From: CAWBLP01 sp963789495
Lineage (GTDB): Bacteria; Pseudomonadota; Alphaproteobacteria; Acetobacterales; Acetobacteraceae
Reading direction: 5' to 3'
Length of the DNA: 64,000 nt
Assembly (NCBI GenBank): GCA_963789495.1
Contig: CAWBLP010000010.1
Span: 372,001 to 436,000 of the forward strand
The notes below the pieces were generated by a model. It worked only from the letters and a program-made list of their open reading frames with translations. It did not search any database and was not told where the DNA came from. Within the stretch, counting starts at the first letter, position 1; each line of letters opens with the position of its first letter. The position numbers and the translations under genes were made by a program. Positions 47,041-55,609 of this stretch are shown here, in pieces.

Positions 47041-49449
47041 ATGATGGACACGCCCCTGACCGTGGCCCCGCTTGCGACGACCGACACGCATCGGGTGCAG
47101 GTCCTACGCCAGATGGAGCGCAAGCTGCTGTGGCTGTCCTCGTGGATGATCCACCAAGCCAACCACATTCGTCCCAATCGCGACGGACTAAAAGTCGGCG
47201 GGCACCAGGCGTCCTGCGCGTCCGTCATTTCCATCATGACGGCGCTGTATTTTGAAATAGCCCGTCCGCAGGATCGCATCGCAGTGAAGCCGCATGCCGG
47301 CCCGGTGTTCCACGCGATCAACTACCTGTTCGGCCGCCAGACCGTCGATCGTATGCAGGGGCTGCGGCAAATGGGCGGCGTGCAGTCGTACCCGTCCCGC
47401 GTCAAGGACGGGGCGGAAGTTGATTTCTCTACTGGATCGGTCGGGCTCGGCGTGGCGATGACCACCTTTTCCGCGTTGATGGCGGACTACGTACGTCTGC
47501 ATGCGCTGGGTGCGCCGGAACTGCCGCCCGGCCGGCACATCGCCATCGCTGGCGACGCCGAATTGGACGAGGGTAATATCTATGAGGCGCTGCTGGAAGG
47601 CTGGAAGCACGATGTCCGCAATTTGTGGTGGATCGTTGATTACAATCGCCAAAGCTTGGACAGTGTCGTGCCGGACCGGCTGTTCGGCCGCATCGAGGGC
47701 CTGTTCCGCGACATGGGCTGGAACTGCGTTACCATAAAATACGGCCGCAAGCTGGAGGCCGCGTTCGCGCAGGAGGGCGGAGAGGCGCTGCGCCGCTGGA
47801 TCGATGACTGCCCGAATTCCCTATACTCTGCATTGACCTTCCAGGGCGGTGCCGCGTGGCGCCAGGCACTGCTGGCCGATCTGGGTCGCAGCCAGGCCCG
47901 CCGCATCGTCGACGACCTGGACGACAAGGCGCTGGGCGCGTTGATGACCAATCTGGGTGGCCACGACATTGAAACGGTTATCGATGCGCTGCGTGCGGCC
48001 GAGGCTGACGGCGACCAACCCACTTGCTTTATCGGCTATACAATCAAGGGCATGGGTCTGCCGTTCGCCGGCCACAAAGACAACCATGCCGGGCTGATGA
48101 CCAAGGAGCAGATGGAGGCGTTCCGGGCTCAGATGGGCATCCGGCCCGGCCATGAATGGGACCGGTTCGAGGGGCTGGATCTGCCGGAAGACGAACTGCA
48201 GGCCTTCCTGGAATCCTGTCCTTTCGCTACCAAGCTGACGCCAGGGGGGCGCCGCCTGTCCGCGCCGATGGTGCCGGTGCCCGCCGCGCTGCCAATGCCG
48301 AAACTGGCGGGCCGCAAAGTGTCCACCCAATCCGGCTTCGGCGACATCCTGGCGGAGATCGGCCGCGGCCAGGGCGAGCTGAAGGCGCTGGCCGAACACG
48401 TCATGACCACCTCGCCGGACGTGACCGTGTCCACCAATCTGGGGCCGTGGGTGAACCGGCGCGGCATCTTCGACCGGCACACCCGCAACGACGTGTTCCG
48501 CGACGCCAAGCTGGCGAGCGCGCAGCGCTGGGGCATGTCGCCCAAGGGCCAGCACATCGAACTCGGCATCGCCGAACAGAATCTGTTTCTGCTGCTGGGT
48601 GCCGCGGGTCTGGCACCGTCGATGACCGGCGCGCAGGTGCTGCCGATCGGCACGGTGTACGATCCGTTCGTCAATCGCGGCCTGGATGCGCTGATCTACG
48701 CCTGTTACCAGGATGCGCGGTTCCTGCTGGTCTCCACCCCGTCCGGCCTGACCCTGGCGCCGGAGGGCGGGCAGCACCAGTCGGTGAACACGCCGCTCAT
48801 CGGCATGGCGGCCGACCGGCTCGCCAGCTTCGAGCCGGCGCATGTGGACGAGCTGGCGGTGCTGCTGCGCCATGCCTTCGACCACATGCAGCGGCCGGAC
48901 GGGACCGCGGTTTGGCTGCGCCTGTCCACGCGCGCGCTGGACCAGCCGTCTCGTGTCCTCGATCCGGACTCGGTGATTGCCGGCGCGCACTGGGTGGTGA
49001 AGCCGGCGCAGGGCTCGCGGATCGCGGTGGCGTATCAGGGGCCGGTGGCGCCGGAGGCCGCGGCGGCCTTCGCCGAGTTGGCGGCGGAGGAGCCGAACGC
49101 CGGGCTGTTGGCGATCACCTCGCCGGACCGGCTGCATGCCGGCTGGCTGGCGGCGTTGCGCGCCCGCCGCACCGGCGATCGCGGCGCGGTGTCACATGTC
49201 GAGCGGGTGCTGTCCGTGCTGGCGCCCGGCGCGGCGCTGGTGACGGTGCTGGATGGGCATCCGGCGACGCATGCTTGGCTGGGCTCGGTGCGCGGGCAGC
49301 GTGTGGTGCCGCTCGGGCCGGACCGGTTCGGCCAGAGCGGCGATATCCCGGATCTGTACCGGGAATACGGGATCGACCAGAGCGCGATCCTGGATGCCTG
49401 CGCACAGGCGCTGGTGGAGGGTAGAGGCGGCCCCCTCCACGCAACTTGA
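47041..49449 (+). CDS. transketolase/homodimeric pyruvate dehydrogenase E1-like enzyme
   Basis: 802 aa TPP enzyme with the AceE arrangement of PP domain, PYR domain and transketolase C-domain. The thiamine-diphosphate motif is GDAELDEGNIYEALLEGWKH...IVDYNRQSLD. The PYR glutamate is in IELGIAEQNLFLLLGAAG. VSTNLGPWVNRRGIFDR and PEGGQHQSVNTPLIG also occur in AceE-like E1 proteins. It is shorter than the usual 880-900 aa E1. No E2/E3 genes follow, so it may be a stand-alone 2-oxoacid or ketose-processing enzyme. Start ATG 47041 (or 47044). Intact, which contrasts with the broken TPP enzyme and aldehyde dehydrogenase upstream. Confidence 0.85.
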   Translation: MMDTPLTVAPLATTDTHRVQVLRQMERKLLWLSSWMIHQANHIRPNRDGLKVGGHQASCASVISIMTALYFEIARPQDRIAVKPHAGPVFHAINYLFGRQTVDRMQGLRQMGGVQSYPSRVKDGAEVDFSTGSVGLGVAMTTFSALMADYVRLHALGAPELPPGRHIAIAGDAELDEGNIYEALLEGWKHDVRNLWWIVDYNRQSLDSVVPDRLFGRIEGLFRDMGWNCVTIKYGRKLEAAFAQEGGEALRRWIDDCPNSLYSALTFQGGAAWRQALLADLGRSQARRIVDDLDDKALGALMTNLGGHDIETVIDALRAAEADGDQPTCFIGYTIKGMGLPFAGHKDNHAGLMTKEQMEAFRAQMGIRPGHEWDRFEGLDLPEDELQAFLESCPFATKLTPGGRRLSAPMVPVPAALPMPKLAGRKVSTQSGFGDILAEIGRGQGELKALAEHVMTTSPDVTVSTNLGPWVNRRGIFDRHTRNDVFRDAKLASAQRWGMSPKGQHIELGIAEQNLFLLLGAAGLAPSMTGAQVLPIGTVYDPFVNRGLDALIYACYQDARFLLVSTPSGLTLAPEGGQHQSVNTPLIGMAADRLASFEPAHVDELAVLLRHAFDHMQRPDGTAVWLRLSTRALDQPSRVLDPDSVIAGAHWVVKPAQGSRIAVAYQGPVAPEAAAAFAELAAEEPNAGLLAITSPDRLHAGWLAALRARRTGDRGAVSHVERVLSVLAPGAALVTVLDGHPATHAWLGSVRGQRVVPLGPDRFGQSGDIPDLYREYGIDQSAILDACAQALVEGRGGPLHAT

Positions 49450-49568
49450 CGTCACGCAGGGGTTTCGATGACAGGCGGCGCAACCGCACCGGATCACTCC
49501 AGCTGACCCTCAAAGTCACGTCCTGTGGCGCGCCGCCACGGCGTCAGACTGCCACCGACAGGCGAGCC

Positions 49569-50810
49569 CTAGGCAGGTGGAACGGTCGGCGTATTGGGAT
49601 TGGGTAGTGGCTTGGAAGGCGGCACTGTGAGCTGATGCAGCAGATCCTCCGCCAGCACCCAGGTCTGTCCGAGCGGATGCGGTGCAATCCGAATGGTGGC
49701 AGCCGGATCGGAACGGCTATCGTTCTGTGCCAGTATCCGCTTCTGGTCCGCCTGCCACACCACGCGGTCGGTATCCAGGGATTGCCGGATCAGGGTGAAA
49801 ATCCTGCTCAGCGCTGGCGCGAATTGCGAAAGAATCGGCAAGCTGCCGGTGGCCTGATGCACTCGCCGTTCATCCGGATCGAGCAGATGGGCCGCTCCGC
49901 CTAGATCGAGATCGAGAAACCGCTGCAGCGCGGCGACACTATCCGGCCCGAGGTCGTCCGCGATCACGGTCAAAGTATTTGGAAAGGTGCGTATCCAGTC
50001 GGCCCAGAGTTGAACGAACCGCAGCCACGCGCTGATTTCGGCAGCCATGCGGCGATCGTCCGCGATCGAGAACAGATGGGCGGTCGACAGCAGCGTCTGA
50101 ATCGGGTCGCGGATCGTGAAAACATAACGGGCCAGGAAGAAGCGTGCCTCAAAGAAGGCCAGGATGTCGGCCGGATCGAGCTGCCGAAAGTGTTGGGCGC
50201 TGAACGCCATCTTGTCACCCAATACCGGGTAGAAAGTCGATGCTGCCTCCATCCACCCCCACCAGTCATGCTCGATCTCGGGAAGAAAATCGGGAGCGTA
50301 GGTTGACTTGAAGATCTGATTGGCGAACTGAACGTGCATCGCGTTGTACCAATCCCTGAACCGCGGATGGGGATTGGGAATGTACCAGTTTGCCTCGGAC
50401 AGGATCAGCGCCTTGGAGGAGCTGTTGATGATCTCGGTCGTGATCGTGGACGACGAACGGGCAAATCCAAGGACGAAAATCGCCCGGGGGGCGAGCCGGC
50501 GGCATGCTTCGAGCTCTACCAACAGACGGTTGGGCAATTCGGCATATTTGGGCAGTAGATGCGTCGATAGGGTCTCTAGCTGAGTGTGAATGCCATTCAG
50601 TGACGATGCGGTATGGCCCAATTGCCTGTTCAGATCATCGATCGTGGCGCTGAGGGCATTTTGCCTGGCGCTGAGCGCATTTTGCCAGGCATCCCGGTTT
50701 GCAAGATCATTGGCTATGCTTCGCAAAATCTCTTCCATGGCAGTGAGCCGCGCTTCGACCGAGTTGATGCCAACGAGCCGTCTGATGAAGGTGAGGACAG
50801 AGTGTTTCAA
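49569..50810 (-). CDS. sulfotransferase family protein with N-terminal coiled coil
   Basis: About 413 aa. The first ~110 residues are a predicted coiled coil containing a duplicated heptad-like QNALSARQNALSA. The sulfotransferase domain follows, with a PAPS 5'-phosphosulfate loop FVLGFARSSSTITTEIINSS and a 3'-phosphate motif FTIRDPIQTLLST. The TTG at 50810 is preferred because GGAGA lies 7 nt before it; an ATG at 50861 is in frame further upstream. The frame is open much further, into unrelated DUF6398 sequence, which is not part of this protein. Acceptor unknown; a cell-surface glycan or lipid is plausible. The window also encodes CysQ, which clears the by-product PAP. Confidence 0.75.
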   Translation of the reverse strand: MKHSVLTFIRRLVGINSVEARLTAMEEILRSIANDLANRDAWQNALSARQNALSATIDDLNRQLGHTASSLNGIHTQLETLSTHLLPKYAELPNRLLVELEACRRLAPRAIFVLGFARSSSTITTEIINSSSKALILSEANWYIPNPHPRFRDWYNAMHVQFANQIFKSTYAPDFLPEIEHDWWGWMEAASTFYPVLGDKMAFSAQHFRQLDPADILAFFEARFFLARYVFTIRDPIQTLLSTAHLFSIADDRRMAAEISAWLRFVQLWADWIRTFPNTLTVIADDLGPDSVAALQRFLDLDLGGAAHLLDPDERRVHQATGSLPILSQFAPALSRIFTLIRQSLDTDRVVWQADQKRILAQNDSRSDPAATIRIAPHPLGQTWVLAEDLLHQLTVPPSKPLPNPNTPTVPPA

Positions 50811-51021
50811 CGATGTCTCCGGCCAAATGGCGGGCTGAGCGGTATGGCTGGGGCGCAACATCCCGGACACAATTGCAGTAAACGAACGATGTCGTTTGGC
50901 TCGATCGATCCGCGTGCCGGTGGAGGGGCGCGGTACCTGGCATGCCCCCGTCGCAATAGCAGCCGACGTCGTGAGGGCCATGCCCGAACCGATCGCGGAC
51001 CCGGCCGGATTAGGTGCTCCC

Positions 51022-51051
51022 CCAGGACGTGACAGGCGGGTCTGCTCCACC
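51022..51051. repeat. direct repeat, left copy, flanking DUF6398 pseudogene
   Basis: The 30-bp sequence beginning CCAGGACGTGACAGGCGGG and ending TGCTCCACC recurs at 51592-51621 in the same orientation with one difference (T/C). Confidence 0.75.
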
Positions 51052-51505
51052 TCCGCCTCACGCGGCATGTCGCGCAGATCCACCAGCGGCCCGTTGACCT
51101 GCGCCATCCACACCAGTGGATCGGTTCGATCAGCCGGCGCAGCATCGAGGCCGGGTCCATGCGGTGCGTGCGCAGATGATCTGCGACGTGGCCGTGGCCG
51201 TGCTCTGCCCGGCCCCCGAACCGGGCGCAGACCTCGGCCATCATCATGGTCTGCTGGCTTGTTCGGTCCGAACGGAAGATGAGCGGGCCCAGCGAGTAGA
51301 CGATGCCGCAGGCCCAGCTGCGAACCTGCCCAGATGCCGGAGGACGCGGCCCTTTGCGCGCCAGCGCGGCAGCCATCACCCGGGCCAGGGCGCGATATTC
51401 GTCGTCCAGATGCTCCTGGCAGAGCGCGTCGGTCAGCGCCACCACGGCCTGATAGGTCGCCTCCATCAGCTACGGGACCGAGGTCGAACGAGCGTATTTG
51501 GCCAT
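51030..51505 (-). pseudogene. DUF6398-domain gene, nonsense and frameshift broken
   Basis: ATG at 51505 follows GGGAGGGCCAG and gives MAKYARSTSVP, then TAG at 51472-51470 where a glutamate codon is expected. After it come LMEATYQAVVALTDALCQEH and LDDEYRALARVMAAALARKGPRP, SGQVRSWACGIVYSLG and RTHRMDPASMLRRL. The frame then shifts near 51120 to PLVWMAQVNGPLVDLRDMPREA. These segments match the DUF6398 family of unknown function. One substitution stop and at least one indel make it a pseudogene. It lies between two 30-bp direct repeats. Confidence 0.75.
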
Positions 51506-51591
51506 CTGGCCCTCCCTGCGAATCGGATGCCGCGCCGTCCAGGTTGTGGCCTGTCGCGACAGGCCGCAATCCGGCATGGCATCGGCGCTCG

Positions 51592-51621
51592 CCAGGACGT
51601 GACAGGCGGGCCTGCTCCACC
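51592..51621. repeat. direct repeat, right copy, flanking DUF6398 pseudogene
   Basis: Same 30-bp sequence as at 51022-51051 (one mismatch), 570 bp apart, bracketing the DUF6398 pseudogene and its upstream region. Confidence 0.75.
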
Positions 51622-51702
51622 GCGCCAATCCGACGCGGCAGGCAACCAATACTTACCGCTTCCCGGCTATTGCACCGCCATTCATTCCAGGAATGCCGAA
51701 CC

Positions 51703-53480
51703 ATGAAGACGCTGCCATCGTCCTTGCTGCTCGGCGCAGCTCTGTTGCTCGGTCCGCTCGCCCACGCCACCGACAAGGCCCCCCGATGAAGCTAAGGCGA
51801 CGCCCAAAGACTACCGCTTCACCGCGGCTGTCTCGGGGAGATCGTATAATTCCATTCCGGATGGAACGCATGACCCGCGATATTGAGGGTTGCCATGTCC
51901 GCATCCTCGACCTTCAGGCCCTTCGGATAGATGCGAGTATCGAGTTCGCAGCGGACGGTCAGGCCGGTTTTGGTCGTTGTGGAGGCGATCAATTCGACGA
52001 CTGTCTCCCGGCTGGTCAGTGGTTTGCCGCGCCAAGTCTGGGTGATGTGGCAGAACAGGCGATGCTCAATTTTGTTCCACTTTGAGGTCCCTGGTGGATA
52101 GTGACAGACCTGTAGCGTCAGAGCGGCTTCGTCAGCCAACTTCTGAAGCTCGACTTTGAACAGGCGTACACGCGAACCGTTCGAGCCGCCGCCATCGGCC
52201 GTGATCATCAGTGTCTTCATGTCCGGATATCGTTCGCGGCCCATCAGTTCCAGCCAACGGCGAATCGAGTTAACCGCGAACTGGGCAGTATCATTGTCGA
52301 TCCCAACGCTCACGCAACCCGCGTTTGCGGTGATATCGTAAATGCCGTACGGGATGGCTTTCCCAAGCTCCTTGTCAACGAAGTCATGCACGTTGACCTT
52401 GTCGGCGCAGCCTTGTGGACGATAGTCGCTGCCGGCATTCTTATATGAGCCGACCAGTTCCTTTTTCTTCGTATCGATCGATATCACCGGCTGACCGGCC
52501 GCCTGCGTGGCGATGACAGCGGCGTTGATGTGTTCGAACTGGGCGTCACGGTCGGGATTACGGCTGCCTTCCAGGGTCTTGCGGTTCACCTGCCGACGAT
52601 ATTTCAGCAAGCCCAGCAATTTGGGGATGCTGCTATCCGCGATCTTGTGTCCCATCTCACGCAATGCCGCCGCCAGCTTTGCATGGCTCTTCGACACCCA
52701 CATCAGCGGCCGCATCGGATCGCCCATCGTCGCGGGTTCAACCAATTGACGTAGGTTTGCCAGAAGAGCCGGGTCTTTCGCGATCAGGGTTGGACCACCA
52801 CCACCGGGCCGTCGAACCACACCAGACAACGAGCCTGGGGCAGCCAGATCTTTCAACCCCCGGCCGATCGTACTGCGGGCGACGCCCGTCGCATGGGAAA
52901 CGGCGGTGATCCCACCATGGCCGGCCGTTTTGGCCTCCACCGCCGCAAGCAGGCGGCGAGACCGTTCGTTCAGACCACGCTCAACCGCCGTGTACCGTTC
53001 GCGAATCACTGATCTGTCTGTCATCCCACGAGTTTGAACGGAACCTGCCCGCGCCGGAATCTCCCTCACAGAAATTCAACGCCACCGGACCTCACGCGAT
53101 TTGGTAGTCTTTGGGCGTCGCCTAAGGCCTTCGCACTCAAGGCGGTGGCCTATCTGCAATCGGCCGGCCCCGAAAAGACATTTGCCGCCTTCAGCGCTAA
53201 GGACGGGCCCTGGCACGACCGCGACCTGTACATCATCGTATTGGACCCACACGGGGTCCTACTGGCCCATAGAAACAATCAGGGCCTGATCGGCAGGTCG
53301 ATCATCAATCTGAAGGATGTCGACGGCAGGCCGTTCGTCCATGACATAGTGGGGGTCAAAGACGCCGGCTGGATCGACTACAAATGGCAGAACCCGACGA
53401 CCAAGGTGGTCGAAGGCAAGACCTCCTATGAGGTGCGGTCCGGCGACTACGTGGTTGGTGTTGGCGCCTATGCAAAATAG
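51703..53480 (+). pseudogene. secreted single-Cache-domain protein split by an ISAzo13 element
   Basis: The 5' part at 51703 encodes a signal peptide (MKTLPSSLLLGAALLLGPLAHA). The 3' part from 53126 encodes AFALKAVAYLQSAGPEKTFAAFS, KDGPWHDRDLYIIVLDPHGV, HRNNQGLIGRSI and KDAGWIDYKWQNP to the end at 53480, a single Cache 2-type domain as found in small periplasmic sensors or binding proteins. The insertion of 1,327 bp with a TAA duplication separates them. In addition, a run of six C near 51780 puts the signal peptide out of frame; with five C the reading would join as KAPDEAKAFALKAV. The original protein would be about 150 aa. Confidence 0.8.
51796..53122 (-). mobile_element. ISAzo13-family element
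   Basis: 1,327 bp with perfect inverted ends starting GGCGACGCCCAAAGACTACC on both sides and a flanking TAA duplication (51793-51795, 53123-53125). The transposase runs 53024-51819 (401 aa, start MTDRSVIRERYTAVERGLNE). Typical family features are HATGVARSTIGRGLKDL, GGGGPTLIAKDP, VSKSHAKLAAALREMGH, VISIDTKKKELVGSYKNAG (first acidic residues), LMITADGGGSNGSR and PPGTSKWNKIEHRLFCHI. It is intact. It is inserted in the Cache-domain gene near codon 27. Confidence 0.93.
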
Positions 53481-53531
53481 CCCGGCCGGCCCGACCACGC
53501 GCCACCTCGTTGGGTCTGCGGTCCGGCTCTG

Positions 53532-54533
53532 CTAGCGCAGCAGTCGCCGCATCAGCGGGCGTGCCGCATGGATCAGCGGCAGGCAGGCCGCCGCCAGACC
53601 GGACATGCGCATCACCGGCAGGATCAGCCGCATCACCCGCCGCACCCGTGGCTTGTGCACCGACGCGGCATAGGCCAGATCGTCGCACGCGATCTGGATT
53701 CCCGCCCGATCCCCATTGCTGACCGCATTGGTGTATTCGCGCACCAGCCAGGGAAAGAACCGCGGCGCCAGGAAGTCGCGGGCAAGGAAGCGATTGCGCA
53801 TCGGATCGTCCGGACACATTTCCACCAGCTTACGGAAATAGATCATCCGGCTGCGCGCCATGCGCGGGGAAAATGATGCGCTGTGCGTGTAGATGCGCCA
53901 TTGCGATAGCGCCAGGTCGACGTAGAAATTATCGTAGCCGGCACGGAAGATGCGCAGGAATAGGTCGTCGTCCTCGAACCCGGACAGGCGTTCGTCGAAC
54001 CCGCCCACCGCATCGAATGCCTTGCGCGCGATCAGCGACGCGGATGGCAGGATGAACATGTCCGTTGCGATACAGGCAAAAATGTCCCGCTTCGGATGCG
54101 GCACCGGCAGCATGCGTAGGCACGAGCGGATGACGATGTGTCCGCCCGCGTCGATCTCATCCATATTGCTGTAGACGAAGCCCATTTCGGGCGTGTGGTC
54201 GCGGCGGAACTGGTCGATCAGTCCTTCCAGGTGGTTGGGATACCAGACGTCGTCCTGGTCGAGCAGGGCGATCAGCTCGCTGCTGGAATGAGCGACGCCG
54301 AAGTTGCGGGCCGAGGACTGGCCGCCATTCTCTTTGTGCAAAAGTGTGATCGGATACTGCTTTGCCATCTCCTCGACAATGGCCGGACCGTCATCGGTGG
54401 AGCCGTCATTCACCACGATTATTTCGGTAGGCAATAGATTCTGGGTCAGAATGCTGTTCAGCGCGGTGCGGATGTACTGCGCACCATTATAAAGCGGGAT
54501 GACGGCAACGATCCGCAAGTTAGTGTAATACAT
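53532..54533 (-). CDS. glycosyltransferase family 2
   Basis: 333 aa. GT-A fold with VAVIPLYNGAQYIRTALNSI, IIVVNDGSTDDG, ENGGQSSARNFGV, ALLDQDDVWYP (DxD metal motif) and GGFDERLSGFEDDDLFLRIF (catalytic base region ED). A hydrophobic C-terminal segment (VMRLILPVMRMSGLAAACLPL) may contact the membrane. ATG at 54533 with MYYTNLRIVAV. It is likely to add a sugar to a surface polysaccharide. No other polysaccharide genes are adjacent; it sits between the interrupted Cache gene and an IS3 element, so it may have arrived with mobile DNA. Confidence 0.87.
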   Translation of the reverse strand: MYYTNLRIVAVIPLYNGAQYIRTALNSILTQNLLPTEIIVVNDGSTDDGPAIVEEMAKQYPITLLHKENGGQSSARNFGVAHSSSELIALLDQDDVWYPNHLEGLIDQFRRDHTPEMGFVYSNMDEIDAGGHIVIRSCLRMLPVPHPKRDIFACIATDMFILPSASLIARKAFDAVGGFDERLSGFEDDDLFLRIFRAGYDNFYVDLALSQWRIYTHSASFSPRMARSRMIYFRKLVEMCPDDPMRNRFLARDFLAPRFFPWLVREYTNAVSNGDRAGIQIACDDLAYAASVHKPRVRRVMRLILPVMRMSGLAAACLPLIHAARPLMRRLLR

Positions 54534-54894
54534 GCTTTTCCAGAATTCCAGCGGGGCCGGCAGCCGGCCTCATGCCCGACTCCGAGGCAAGGAAATGGCC
54601 GACAGCCCGCACTAAATACGAGCCCCGTGCCGGGGCGGCAATGCCATTGCGCAATCTGGAGGCCGATGTCCCAGGGTCGATCCCGTCTGGCGGCGTGCAG
54701 CCGGCAGTTTGGTTCCAGGTATAGGCAAAGGCCATCACAGCGCCCTCCTCCCGACCCGCCGCCAAACCAGCCAAGGGAGGTGTCCGCCGGCACACTCAGG
54801 TGGTCCGCAGCAGGCTCCATAGATTCGCAAGCGCGCCACCGCATCGCAGTCGATCTCAGGCTCACCGTTCTCGGCATGCCCATTGATCGAGATC
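54534..54894. other. 361-bp stretch between the glycosyltransferase and the IS3 element
   Basis: No gene recognised. A minus-strand frame around 54520-54795 (AVMAFAYTWNQTAGC...) is open but has no known domain or clear ribosome site. It holds the promoter region of the glycosyltransferase gene. Confidence 0.3.
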
Positions 54895-55023
54895 TGGGAT
54901 TGCCCCGCCTCCGTGGACGGTTGATGGGCTTGGGGGCTACGTGGTCACGGTAAGTTCTTGGGCGATCCGCTGCTCATAGTGGATGGGCGACTGGTATCCA
55001 ATGGCTGAATGCAAACGCACCGG

Positions 55024-55032
55024 ATTGTAGAA
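55024..55032. repeat. left flanking direct repeat (ATTGTAGAA)
   Basis: Nine-base repeat at the left border of the serine-recombinase element. It is identical to 58827-58835 and is part of the interrupted transposase codons for FYN. Confidence 0.8.
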
Positions 55033-55073
55033 CCCCACGCCACAAGACCCACAGTAGCGCAGCCGTTGACGAG

Positions 55074-55390
55074 ATGGCGATTGCCTATTCGTGGCATCCG
55101 TGGGCTGAGCGGACTATTCGCATTCATGAGGTGATCGAGCGGCCGACTGGTGCGGTTGCGCGCTGCAGCCTCGTGGACGCTGCAGTTGTTCGTGTTCAGG
55201 ACATCCCGGTCTGGATGTTGGACGCGGCTGCCTGCTGTCAGAACTCGACTGGCAGCGAAGCCAGTTGCGGCGCTGTCCGCCCTTGCCGCATTGCGGATCC
55301 TGCTTTTGGAAGCGATGCGGATCGCGGCAACAGAGGTGCCGTCAGATGCAGGGATAGCATCTCCCGATTCCTATCGTGGAGATCGTCATG
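55074..55390 (+). pseudogene. DUF5372-like accessory gene, frameshifted
   Basis: ATG at 55074 gives SWHPWAERTIRIHEVIERPTG and VARCSLVDAAVVRVQDIPVWMLDAAACC, similar to the small DUF5372-type proteins that precede recombinase genes in alphaproteobacteria. The frame shifts by +1 near 55240. The continuation (RLAAKPVAALSALAALRILL; EAMRIAATEVPSDAGIASPDS) is in the other frame. The exact end is unclear because the second frame runs open to 55602. Function unknown; it probably helps the recombinase. Confidence 0.55.
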
Positions 55391-55609
55391 CAACACCGTC
55401 GTCGCCGGCCCCGACTGCCGCTCCATCAACTCGATCTTTGGTTGGTGAGGCCGCCAGCGGAATTGGGCGGAGCACCGAGATGGAGCGCGTTGCCGGATCA
55501 GACGCAGCGGACGTTGGCCGGCTTGCTGACCGGCTTGCTGATGGCGCACCCCGGCGTCGCAGACCAGGAGCCGGGCGAGCCCTCGGAGGGCGGCAGCGAT
55601 GAGCGCTGA
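55388..55609 (+). CDS. small conserved-position protein upstream of the recombinase
   Basis: About 73 aa, ATG at 55388 after GGAGATCGTC. The centre, RWSALPDQTQRTLAGLLTGLLMAHPG, resembles the short helical proteins often found directly before large serine recombinases of this type. Its stop overlaps the recombinase start region (55599). Role unknown; possibly a recombination directionality or accessory factor (inference). Confidence 0.5.
   Translation: MQHRRRRPRLPLHQLDLWLVRPPAELGGAPRWSALPDQTQRTLAGLLTGLLMAHPGVADQEPGEPSEGGSDER

Noticed and set aside
50811..51776. A long N-terminal extension of the sulfotransferase frame, up to 735 residues.
   Set aside because: Its translation there is low-complexity and overlaps a readable DUF6398 gene and repeats. 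Homology and the coiled coil begin near 50810.
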